Assembly (NCBI RefSeq): GCF_046630445.1
Contig: NC_092333.1
Location: forward strand, 717,580,001 to 717,644,000
DNA: 64,000 nucleotides
Origin: Rutidosis leptorrhynchoides
Taxonomy: Eukaryota; Streptophyta; Magnoliopsida; Asterales; Asteraceae
Direction of reading: 5' to 3'
Shown: positions 47,531-59,107 of the stretch, piece after piece
Layout of the letters: each line of letters starts with the position of its first letter
Numbering within the stretch: the first letter of the stretch is position 1
Notes under the pieces: model-generated
What the model was told of the DNA's origin: nothing
The model's database searches: none
What the model saw: the letters and a program-made list of their open reading frames with translations, nothing else
Program-made: the position numbers and the translations under genes

Positions 47531-49042
47531 ATGCCAAATGGAAGATCAACGCCAACCGAAGCACAGATCGAGGAAATGATCGCTGAACGTGTGGCCGCAG
47601 CTTTAGCGGAAAGGAACCCCCAAGCTTCACCAGTTAACCAGCCCATTCGTAATGGGTGCACATACAAATAGTTTCAAAGCTGCAAGCCCCACAACTTTAG
47701 TGGTACTGAGGGGCCGGTTGGTCTCACTAGGTGGTTTGAGAAATTAGAATCTGTGTTCCGTGTTAGTAACTGCTCAAAGACGGACAAAACCAAGTATGCC
47801 TCGTGTACGCTATCAGACGGCGCACTAACCTGGTGGAACGAACTGGCTCAAGCAAAGGGTATTGACGAGGCGTATGCTACGCCGTGGGAAGAATTCAAGG
47901 GGGCCATGATTGAAGAGTACTGTCCCCGAACAGAAATCCAAAAAATGGAGATTGAGTTTGGGCAGTTGAAGGTTGTGGGAAACGATCTCGATGGTTATAA
48001 TCGTAGGTACTTGGATCTAGCCCTGATGTGTCCTACCATGGTTACCCCGGAGTTTAAGCGTATGGAAAGGTACTTGTGGGGACTTCCTAAGTCCATTAAG
48101 GGAAATGTCACCTCATCTAAGCCACCAAATGTCCTGGAAGCAATGCGCATGGCACACACCTTAATGAACCAAATTATCAGCGATGAACCGGAAAAGGCAA
48201 AATCCGAATCAGGGGTTAGCAATGAGAATGGTAAGTGGGACAACAACAAGGGGAGAGCCTATGATCAAACCCCCGCCAAGAGGCACAACGTTGGGAGGAA
48301 CCCCAATCCGAACACCAACTCGAACCCCAACTACAAGGGTAGTCTACCACAGTGCAAGAGGTTCTACAAGCACCATACCAGGTACTGTAATGTTTTTTGT
48401 GAAAAATGCAAAAGGACTTTGCATATTGACAAGGACTGCAAGATCACCACCATGACTGGGAAGCCGAACCCCACGGGACCGAGAAAATGCTATGAATGCG
48501 GACAGACAGGCCACTTCAGAAATGAGTGTCTCAACAAGCGAAAGGACGGTAGACCACCGCATGGAAGAGCATTCAATGTAAACACAAGAGATGCCAGTGA
48601 GAACCCCGACTTGGTCACATGTATATTCACTATCAACAATCTATTAGCTTCTGTTCTATTTGATACTGGTGCCGATAGAAGTTATGTATGTAGACACTTT
48701 TGCTCTAAGATAAATTGGTCGTTAGTTCCTTTAAAGGAGAGTATGCTTGTAGATGTAGCCAATGGAAAACTTGAGAAAGTTGACCAAATTAGCCGAGGAG
48801 CTATTATCAACATAGCTGGTGTGGATTTCGAGATTGACTTGATACCTATTCAGTTGGGAAGCTTTGATGTTATTGTCGGTATGGACTGGTTGACCAAGAT
48901 AAGGGCCGACATTATCTGTGGAGATAAAGCTCTTCGTATACCACACGGAGATGGTGAGCCACTGATTATTTACAGAGAGAGATGTAGCTCGAAACTGAAT
49001 CTCATTAGTTGCATGAAAGCGCAAAAGATCATGAAGAAATGA
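47531..49042 (+). pseudogene. Second chromovirus gag and protease (stops)
   Basis: Frame from the ATG at 47531 with TAG at about 47669 and TGA at 49040-49042. The gag capsid domain runs through GPVGLTRWFEKLESVFRVSN and ALTWWNELAQ. A Cys-rich knuckle region is at about 48345-48440, with CCHC CYECGQTGHFRNEC at about 48490. The aspartic protease active site LFDTGADRSYV is at about 48657, and DVIVGMDWL follows. An acceptor-like TTTTTGTTTAG (47523) lies 7 nt before the ATG. The frame continues into RT at 49085. Confidence 0.88.
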
Positions 49043-51843
49043 CTTCTTGCTATTTTAGCACATGTTAAAACGTTAGAACTTGAGGTGAAGAGCGTGGATG
49101 ACGTACGAATTGTGAACGAATTTTTCGATGTCTTTCCGGAAGAATTGCCTGGATTACCGCCACCGAGAGCAGTAGAGTTTCAGATCGATTTAGTGCCAGG
49201 GGCTGCACCTGTAGTTTGCGCACCTTATCGACTCGCACCTTCCAAAATGCAAGAGTTGCAGAACCAATTACAAGAACTGCTAGACCGTGGATTTATCCAA
49301 TCAAGTTTCTCGCCTTGGGGCGCACCTGTTTTATTTTTGAAGAAGAAGGACGGATCCTTCCGCATGTGTATCGACTACCGTAAACTCAATAAATTGACGA
49401 TCAAGAACCGGTATCCTCTTCCCCGAATTGACGATCTTTTTGATCAACTACAAGGATCGAGAGTTTACTCTAAGATCAATTTGCAATCCGGTTATCACCA
49501 GTTGAGGGTGAAAGAAAGCAATGTGATGAAGACTGCATTCAGGACTCGTTATGGTCATTATGAGTTTCTCGTGATGCCATTCGGTTTAACCAACGCACCT
49601 GCCGTGTTTATGGACCTCATGAATCGTGTATGCAAGCCATACCTGGATAAGTTCGTTATCGTCTTCATAGATGATATCCTCATCTACTCTAAAAGTGAAG
49701 AAGAACATGAACAACATCTTCGTCTAGTGTTGGAACTCTTGAGACAAGAGCAACTTTATGCAAAATTCTCCAAGTGTGAGTTTTGGTTGAGAGAAGTCCA
49801 ATTTCTGGGTCATGTTGTGAGCGACCAGGGTATCAAAGTTGATCCCGCAAAGATTGAAGCTATCAGCAAGTGGGAAACCCCCACTACTCCGACTCACATT
49901 CCCCAATTTTTAGGCCTAGCCGGTTACTACCGAAGATTTATTGAAGGTTTCTCTCTGATTGAGCGCCCTTTGACTGCACTGACTCACAAAGGGAAGAAGT
50001 TCGTTTGGGAACCCGAACAGGAATCAACATTTCAAACCTTGAAAAAGAAGTTAACCACCGCACCTATCTTATCATTTCCTGAAGGCGGTGACGATTTCGT
50101 CGTTTATTGCGATGCTTCGAAAAGTGGTTTTGATTGTGTACTGATGCAACGCACAAAGGTTATCGCTTACGCCTCTCGTCAACTGAAGATTCACGAATGA
50201 AATTACACTACACATTATCTCGAGCTTGGAGCCGTTGTATTTGCATTAAAGCTGTGGAGACACTATCTTTATGGAACTAAGAGCACTATTTTCACCGATC
50301 ATAAAAGCCTCCAACACATCTTTGATCAGAAGCAACTGAATATGAGACAGCGTTGATGGATCGAGACACTGAACGACTATGATTGTGAACTTCGTTATCA
50401 CCCTGGCAAGGCCAATGTTGTATCTGACGCTTTGAGCCGAAAGGAGAGGATGGCACCTCTTCATGTTCGGGCACTGAACATCACCATTCATTCAAACCTC
50501 AATAGCCAGATTCGAGCAGCTCAAGATGAGGCTCTCAAGGAGGAGAACATATCTCATGAACACTTAAACATTCTCGTCTCTCGATTCGAAGTTAAGGAGA
50601 CTGGACTCCGATGCTATGCGGAAGAATTTGGGTACCCCGTTATGGAGATCTACAGAGCCTTATACTAGATGAAGCCCACAAGTCGAGATATTCGATTCAC
50701 CCAGGAGCCGGTAAAATGTACCACGATCTTAAGGAACAGTACTGGTGGCCTAATCTTAAGAAGGACGTTGCAACTTATGTTGGAAAGTGGTTGACTTGTT
50801 TGAAAGTTAAGTCCGAACATCAGAGGCCCTCTGGGTTACTTCAACAACCGAAAATCCCGCAATGGAAGTGGGAAAGGATAACAATGGATTTCATTACGAA
50901 GTTACCAAAGACGGTGGGCGGATACGATACCATCTGGGTTATCGTTGACCGTCTTACCAAATCTGCACACTTCTTAGCCATGAAGGAAACGGATACGATG
51001 GAAAGACTCGCTCAACTATACATAAAAGAGGTTGTATCTCGTCATGGTGTACCCTTATCGATCATCTCAGATCGCGATCCCCGTTTTGCTTCCAGATTTT
51101 GGCATTCTTTGAAAGAAGCCTTGGGAACACGTCTCGACATGAGCACTGCATATCACCCACAGACCGACGGATAAAGCGAACGCACAATTCAGACTTTATA
51201 GCCGCAAGTGCCGATCCCCTATTTGTTGGGCCGATGTAGGCGAAACGCAAATCACCAGACTCAAGATAGTCCATGAAACAACTGAGAAGATCGTCCAAAT
51301 TCAAGCGGGACTCAAGACGGCCCGTGATCGTCAAAAGAGTTATGCCGACCTTAAACGTAAGGACTTTGAATTCAACGTGGGTGACCGTGTAATGTTGAAG
51401 GCCGCGCCTTGGAAAGGTGTGATCCATTTTGGAAAACGCGGAAAGTTAAACCCACGATACATTGGTCCTTTTGAAATCTTGGAGCGTGTGGTCCTTTTGA
51501 AATCTTGGAGCGTGTTGGACCCGTTGCTTACCGTCTGGATCTTCCAACTCAATTAAGCTCAGTTCATCCTACCTTTCATGTATCGAATTTGAAAAAGTGT
51601 CTTGCTAAACTAGAACATGTCATACCATTGGAGGAACTTACAATTGATGACAAACTCCACTTCGTGGAAGAGCCTGTCGAAATTATGGACCGTGAGGTCA
51701 AAACTTTGAAACACAACAAGATTTCGATCGTCCGAGTACGATGGAATGCCAAACGAGGATCCGAGTTTACCTGGGAGCGAGATGATCAAATGATGCAGAA
51801 GTATCCTCACCTTTTCCCGACTCCTCCATATACCTCAGCATAA
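49043..51843 (+). pseudogene. Second chromovirus RT, RNase H, integrase and chromodomain (broken)
   Basis: RT at 49085-49900 (FIDDILIYS near 49663) and RNase H ([12 protein letters not shown] at about 50100) are interrupted by TGA at 50198 and about 50354. Integrase spans about 50640-51230, with [22 protein letters not shown] and YHPQTDG followed by a stop at 51172. A deletion at about 51193-51200 removes roughly 125 bp around the end of the catalytic core. A 26-bp tandem duplication at 51464-51515 shifts the frame in the GPY/F region. The last part, 51505-51843, encodes the chromodomain ([30 protein letters not shown]). The copy is dead, but all domains can be recognised. Confidence 0.9.
51464..51515. 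repeat. 26-bp perfect tandem duplication
   Basis: The 26-bp unit starting GGTCCTTTTGAAATCTTGG occurs twice in direct succession (51464-51489 and 51490-51515), causing a frameshift in pol. Confidence 0.95.
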
Positions 51844-51879
51844 AATTTCGGGACGAAATTTTCGTTAACAGGTGGGTAA

Positions 51880-53223
51880 TGTAACGACCCTGGATTTTCC
51901 AACGTTTAATTATTAATAATTTATTATTAATGCTTGCGTTTTAATAAACGTATTCTTATACGTGTTACTTGTTACCGTATTTAACTTTACATGCCCGATT
52001 TGTCTTTGTGACACACGTACTTTACACGAATAATATTTTTGAATATTATTTACATTCATGATTAATTAATATTGATCATTTCTAATTAACTAATGTTACT
52101 AGTTAATTACTTGAGCTTTACTTGATTAATTGTTACATTTTTGGACTTGGGCCTTTTATTAATGAACATGGACATGGAAGCCCACCCTACTTTCTTAATG
52201 GATTAATTAGCCCATTATTATCATGCAAGTATTACATTAAAACAAAACTAGAGTTGTTAGTTCATGAGGAATCTTGTTACTTGCATATTTACACCTTGTT
52301 CCCATAACCATTTAACTTTATTACCACTCTAAGCTATCACCTTTCTCCCATGTTTGAAAGTTGCATTGATCCCTTCCTCTTTGATCCCCTTGACCGTCGG
52401 CCTAGGTTGAGTAAAAGGGAGATCAAAACTTTTTTTTTTGAGATACTTATTCACTAGTTTCCTTTCATTTCACACACACACAAAGATACTTACAACTTTC
52501 ACTCATCTTTTCTCTCCTTTCTTGTAAGTAACATGAAATATTTCTTCTTCTTTTTCCTTTAACCAAAACCGCCACCATCATTCATCAAGTTACTTGTCTT
52601 GTTTGTTGATTACTTACTAGTTATTTGTTGTTGTTAAAGATCAAGTTTTCTAACTTGTATCTTCATGAAATCTTGTTACTTCCATCTTTATTTGATGAAG
52701 TTAAAAACAAGGAATCTAAACTTTCTAGTTTATGGTTCTACACTTAAATGTTTTCAAGATTTAAAGATCATAAGTTTCATAATCATACTTGTGTTCATGT
52801 TTTGTAGACTTAAATCCTAAGATCCAAACTTTGATTTGAATCTTCCTAAGTATGAAACAAACATGAACATAATACTTGTACTTTAGTTTATTTCTTTCTT
52901 TTGTAAGTACATTAAAGTTGTAATATTGTTATTTTGGTCAAATATTACTAGTTAATCTTGATCTCATATCTTGGTACTAAAAGTTAACTTTATAAGTTCA
53001 AGAACATGGAAGTATAACTTTCTAGTTATAACTTCATACACTTATGTTGGATCTAAGTTTCTATAGCTTATGGTCTTCTAATTTTGTTGTAAATAAGAGC
53101 TTACAAGCTTACATACATTTTTCAAGTTGAAAATCTAAGTTTCATAACTTATGGTTTCATTAAAGTGTAGATCCAAGTTTTGTAACTTATGATCTAACTT
53201 AAGAACACTAGATCTATACTTTC
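51880..53223 (+). repeat. 3' LTR of the second chromovirus, truncated
   Basis: Matches the first about 1.34 kb of the 5' LTR from 43022, then is cut at 53224 where a minus-strand LTR (TGAAATGTCCCG) begins. The rest of this LTR is not in the window. Confidence 0.93.
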
Positions 53224-56200
53224 TGAAATGTCCCGTCCATATTTATTATAAACGTTCCATATTAATTGATTTCATTGTGAGGTTTTAACCTCTATATGAG
53301 ACGTTTTTCAAAGACTGCATTCGATTTTAGAACAAACCATAACCTTTAAAATATTACGACGATTATCAAATAATGATAATCTAAAATATAGCGTTTTTCA
53401 CACGAGTATTACATAATGGTTTACAATAATATTACACATCGACATAAGTCTTCGAATGCAGTTTTTAAACAATATTATACAAGCATGGACTCCAAATCTT
53501 GTCCTTAATTTAGTATGCAACAGCGGAAGCTCTTAATAATCACCTGAGAATAAACATGCTTAAAACGTCAACAAAATTGTTGGTGAGTTATAGGTTTAAC
53601 CTACATATTATCAAATCATAATAATAGACCACAAGATTTCTCATTTTTCATAAATAACATTACACTCGCAAGTGCATAAAAATCATTCATATGTTGAACA
53701 CCTGGTAACCGACGTTAACTTAATGCATAAAATATCCCCAAAACAGAACCTCTCGTCTGTATAATAATCTCGAAGTACTAAACCATCCATAACCTGAATG
53801 GGGGTTGTTAAGCCCAATAGATCTATCTTTAGGATTCGCGTCAATTAGGGGCAATTTCCCTAATTCTTAGGCTACCAGACTTGAAGGGCGATATTCGGTT
53901 TAATAATCCAACCAAAGAATGTAGTTTCGGATACTTGTGTCTATTTTGTAAAACATTTATAAAACTGCATGTATTCTCATCCCAAAAATATTAGATTTTA
54001 AAAATGGGACTATAACTCACTTTCACAGATTTTTACTTCGCCGGGAAGTAAGACTTGGCCACTAGTCGATTCACGAACCTATAACAAATATGTACATATA
54101 TATCAAAGTATGTTCAAAATATAATTATAATATTTTTAATACATTTTGATATTTTAAGTTTATTAAGTCAGCTGTCCTCGTTAGTAACCTACAACTAGTT
54201 GTCCAAAGTTAGATGTACAGAAATAAATTGATATATATATTATCTTGAATCAATCCACGACCCAGTGTATACACGTCTCAGGCTAGATCACAACTCAATG
54301 TATATATATTTTTGGAATCAACCTCAACCCTGTATAGCTAACTCCAACATTACTGCATATAAAGTGTCTATGGTTGTTCCAAATAATATATATACATGGG
54401 TCGATATGATATGTCAAAACATTTGCATACGTGTCTATGGTATCCCAAGATTACATAATATATTAGAATACATGTAATACAATATGAGTTAGCTAGGATA
54501 TGATTAATATAGATTTGTTACCAATTTTCACGTAGCTACAACAAGAAAAATTATCCAATCTTGTTTTACCCATAACTTCTTCTTTTTAAATCCGTTTTGA
54601 GTGAATCAAATTGCTATGGTTTCATATTGAACTCTATATTATGAATCTAAACACAAAAAGTATAGGTTTATAGTCAGAAATATAAGTTACAAGTTGTTTT
54701 TGTAAGAGGTAGTCATTTCAGTCGAAAGAACGACGTCTAAATGACCATTTTGGAAAACATACTTCCACTTTGAGTTTAACCATGATTTTTGGATATAGTT
54801 TCATGTTCATAAGAAAAATCATTTTCCCAAAAGAACAACTTTTAAATCAAAGTTTATCATCGTTTTTAATTATCAAACCCAAAACAGCCCGCGGTGTTAC
54901 TACGACGGCGTATGTCCGCTTTTACGGTGTTTTTCGTGTTTCCAGGTTTTAAATCATTAAGTTAGAATTTCATATAGATATAGAACATGTGTTTAGTTGA
55001 TTTTAAAATTCAAGTTAGAAAAATTAACTTTTGTTTGCGAACAAGTTTAGAATTAACTAAACTATGTTCTAGTGATTTCAAGTTTAAACCTTCGAATAAG
55101 ATAGCTTTATATGTATGAATCGAATGATGTTATGAACATCGTTACTACCTTAAGTTTTGTGGATAAACCTACTGGAAAAGAGACAAATGGATCTAGCTTC
55201 AAAGAATCCTTGGATGGCTAGAAAGTTCTTGAAGCAGAATCATGACACGAAAACAAGTTCAAGTAAGATTATCACTCGAAATAAGATTGTTATAGTTATA
55301 GAAATTGAACCAAAGTTTGAATATGAGTATTACCTTGTATTAAAAAGATATATTACTGTAAATAAGAAAGATTTCTTGAGGTTGGATGATCAATTTACAA
55401 GATTGGAAGTAAGCTAGCAAACTTGAAAGTATTCTTGATTTTATGAAACTAGAACTTATAGAATTTATGAAGAACACTTAGAACTTGAAGATAGAACTTG
55501 AGAGAGATCAATTAGATGAAGAAAATTGAAGAATGAAAGTGTTTGTAGGTATTTTTGGTCGTTGGTATATGGATTAGATATAAAGGATGTGTAATTTTGT
55601 TTACATGTAAATAAGTCATGAATGATTACTAATATTTTTGTAATTTTATGAGATATTTCATGCTAGTTGCCAAATGATGGTTCCCACATGTGTTAGGTGA
55701 CTCACATGGGCTGCTAAGAGCTGATCATTTGAGTGTATATACCAATAGTACATACATCTAAAAGCTGTGTATTATACGAGTACGAATACGGGTGCATACG
55801 AGTAGAATTGTTGATGAAACTGAACGAGGATGTAATTGTAAGCATTTTTGTTAAGTAGAAGTATTTTGATAAGTGTCTTGAAGTCTTTCAAAAGTGTATA
55901 AATACATATTAAAACACTACATATGTATACATTTTAACTGAGTCGTTAAGTCATCGTCAGTCGTTACATGTAAATGTTGTTTTGAAGCCTTTAGGTTAAA
56001 GATCATGTTAAGTGTTGTTAACCCATTGTTTATTATATCAAATGAGATGTTAAATTATTACATTATCATGATATTATGATATATTAATATATCTTAATAT
56101 GATATATATACAATTAAATGTCGTTACAACGATAATCGTTACATATATGTCTCGTTTCGAAATCATTAAGTTAGTAGTCTTGTTTTTACATATGTAGTTC

Positions 56201-56466
56201 ATTGTTAATATACTTAATGATATGTTTACTTATCATAATACCATGTTAACTATATATATATCCATATATATGACATCATATAGTTTTTACAAGTTTTAAC
56301 GCTCGTGAATCACCGGTCAACTTGGGTGGTCAATTGTCTATATAAAACCTATTTTAATTAATCAAGTCTTAACAAGTTTGATTGCTTAACATGTTGGAAA
56401 CACTTAATCATATAAATATCAATTTTATTTAATATATATAAACATGGAAAAGTTCAGGTCACTACA
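53224..56466 (-). repeat. Minus-strand LTR of a chromovirus of the 13638 family (3243 bp)
   Basis: Reverse complement of the 13638 LTR family, with more divergence than between the two LTRs of that element. It runs TGAAATGTCCCG to CAGGTCACTACA on the plus strand. Next to it, on the interior side, is the polypurine-like region (56467-56500). It is therefore the 3' LTR of a minus-strand element. Confidence 0.92.
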
Positions 56467-56490
56467 GTACCTACCCGTTAAATAAATTTC

Positions 56491-59107
56491 GTCCTGAAAT
56501 TTTAAGCAGTTGGAGGTGTTGACGTATCTTCTGGAAATAAGTGCAGGTATTTCTTCTTCATCTGATCTTCTCATTCCCAGGTGAACTCGGGTCCTCTACG
56601 AGCATTCCATCGAACCTTAACAATTGGTATCTTGTTTTGTTTAAGTCTTTTAACCTCACGATCCATTATTTCGACGGGTTCTTCGATGAATTGAAGTTTT
56701 TCGTTAATTTGGATTTCGTCTAACAGAATAGTGAGATCTTCTTTAGTAAAACATTTCTTCAAATTCGAGACGTGGAAAGTGTTATGTACAGCTGCCAGTT
56801 GTTGAGGTAACTCAAGTCGGTAAGCTACTGGTCCGACACGATCAATAATCTTGAATGGTCTAATATACCTTGGATTTAATTTCCCTCGTTTACCAAATCG
56901 AACAACGCCTTTCCAAGGTGCAACCTTAAGCATGACCATCTCTCCAATTTCAAATTCTATATCTTTTCTTTTAATGTCGGCGTAGCTCTTTTTTCGACTT
57001 TGGGCGGTTTTCAACCGTTGTTGAATTTGGATGATCTTCTCGGTAGTTTCTTGTATTATCTCTGGACCCGTAATCTGTCTATCCCCCACTTTACTCCAAC
57101 AAATTGGAGACCTGCACTTTCTACCATAAAGTGCTTCATACGGCACCATCTCAATGCTTGAATGGTAGCTGTTGTTGTAGGAAAATTCTGCTAACCGTAG
57201 ATGTCGATCCCAACTGTTTCCGAAATTAATAACACATGCTCATAGCATGTCTTCAAGCGTTTGTATCGTCCTTTCACTCTGCCCATCAGTTTGTGGATGA
57301 TAGGCAGTACTCATGTCTAGATGAGTTCCTAATGCTTGCTGTAATGTCTGCCAGAATCTTGAAATAAATCTACCATCCCTATCAGAGATAATAGAGATTG
57401 GTATTCCATTTCTGGAGATGACTTCCTTCAAATACAGTCGTGCTAACTTCTCCATCTTGTCATCTTCTCTTATTGGCAGGAAGTGTACTGATTTGGTGAG
57501 ACGATCAACTATTACCTAAATAGTATCAAAACCACTTGCAGTCCTTGGCAATTTAGTGATGAAATCCATGGTAATGTTTTCCCATTTCCATTCCGGGATT
57601 TCGGGTTGTTGAAGTAGACCTGATGGTTTCTGATGCTCCGCTTTAACCTTAGAACACGTCAAACATTCCCCTACGTATTTAGCAACATCGGCTTTCATAC
57701 CTGGCCACCAAAAATGTTTCTTGAGATCCTTGTACATCTTCCCCGTTCTAGGATGTATTGAGTATCTGGTTTTATGAGCTTCTCTAAGTACCATTTCTCT
57801 CATATCTCCAAATTTTGGTACCCAAATCCTTTCAGCCCTATACTGGGTTCTGTCTTCCCGAATATTAAGATGCTTCTCCGATCCTTTGGGTATTTCATCC
57901 TTTAAATTTTCCTCTTTTAAAACTCCTTGTTGCGCCTCCTTTATTTGAGTAGTAAGGTTAGTGTGAATCATTATATTCATAGCTTTTACCCGTATAGGTT
58001 CTCTGTCCTTTCTACTCAAAGTGTCGGCTATCACATTTGCCTTCCCCGAGTGGTAACGAATCTCAAAGTCGTAATCATTCAACAATTCAATCCACCTGCG
58101 CTGCCTCATATTCAGTTGTTTCTGATTAAATATGTGTTGAAGACTTTTGTGGTCGGTATATATAATACTTTTGACCCCATATAAGTAGTGCCTCCAAGTC
58201 TTTAATGCAAAAAAAACCGCGCCTAATTGCAAATCATGCGTCGTATAATTCTGTTCGTGAATCTTCAATTGTCTAGACGCATAAGCAATTACTTTCGTTC
58301 GTTGCATTAATACACAACCGAGACCTTGCTTTGAGGCGTCACAATATATTACAAAATCATCATTCCCTTCAGGTAATGACAATATAAGTGCCGTAGTTAA
58401 CTTTTTCTTTAACAATTGAAACGCTTTCTCTTGTTCATCTTTCCATTCAAATTTCTTCCCTTTATGCGTTAATGCAGTCAAGGATTTTGCTATTCTGGAA
58501 AAGTCTTGGATGAACCTTCTGTAGTAACCAGCTAGTCCTAAAAACTGGCGTATGTGTTTTGGAGTTTTCGGGGTTTTCCACTTTTCAACGGTTTCAATCT
58601 TTGCTGGATCCACCTGAATACCTTCTTTGTTTACTATGTGACCGAGGAATTGAACTTCTTCCAACCAAAATGCACACTTTGAAAACTTAGCGTACAGTTT
58701 TTCTTTTCTCAGCAACTCTAGCACTTTTCTCAAATGTTCTTCGTGCTCTTGATCATTCTTCGAGTAAATAAGTATGTCATCGATGAAGACAATGACAAAC
58801 TTGTCAAGATATGGCCCACACACTCGATTCATGAGGTCCATGAACACAGCTGGTGCGTTAGTCAATCAAAATGGCATAACCATAAACTCGTAATGACCGT
58901 AACGCGTCCTAAAAGCAGTCTTTGGAATATCATCCTCCTTCACCCGCATTTGATGATATCCAGAACGTAAATCGATCTTCGAATAAACAAACGAGCCTTG
59001 TAGTTGATCAAATAAGTCGTCGATTCTCGGTAGTGGGTAGCGGTTCTTGATGGTAAGTTTGTTCAACTCTCGATAGTCGATACACAACCTGAATGTACCA
59101 TCTTTCT
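56491..59107 (-). pseudogene. Chromovirus pol (13638 type): RT, RNase H, integrase, chromodomain; several stops
   Basis: On the minus strand it starts inside RT at [20 protein letters not shown] and continues with FIDDILIYS (about 58790), RNase [11 protein letters not shown] (about 58335), integrase HHCC (about 57640-57790), SDRDGRF (about 57380), [12 protein letters not shown] (about 57290), GPY/F (about 56860) and the chromodomain start (about 56660). It is very similar to 20850-23440. In-frame stops occur at about 58866 (MPF*LTN), 57519, 57241 and 56570. At 57241 the plus-strand sister has CGA where this copy has TGA. Conversely this copy keeps CGA where the sister has its only stop (23333). 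Confidence 0.9.

Larger units (their letters stand above)
43022..53223 (+). mobile_element. Second Tekay-type chromovirus (3' LTR cut by a further insertion)
   Basis: 5' LTR 43022-46043, primer-binding site at 46044, pre-gag ORF, gag-pol, and a 3' LTR starting at 51880 that is interrupted at 53224. LTRs begin TGTAAC.ACCCTGG and the 5' one ends GGGCATCACA. It belongs to a different family from the element at 13638 but shares its domain order. It inserted into the second Copia's gag. The left flank is TCCTC; the matching right duplication is outside the window. Confidence 0.93.

Noticed and set aside
55157..55417. Plus-strand 86-codon ORF
   Set aside because: Lies in the minus-strand LTR (53224-56466); no protein features and not maintained in sister LTRs.
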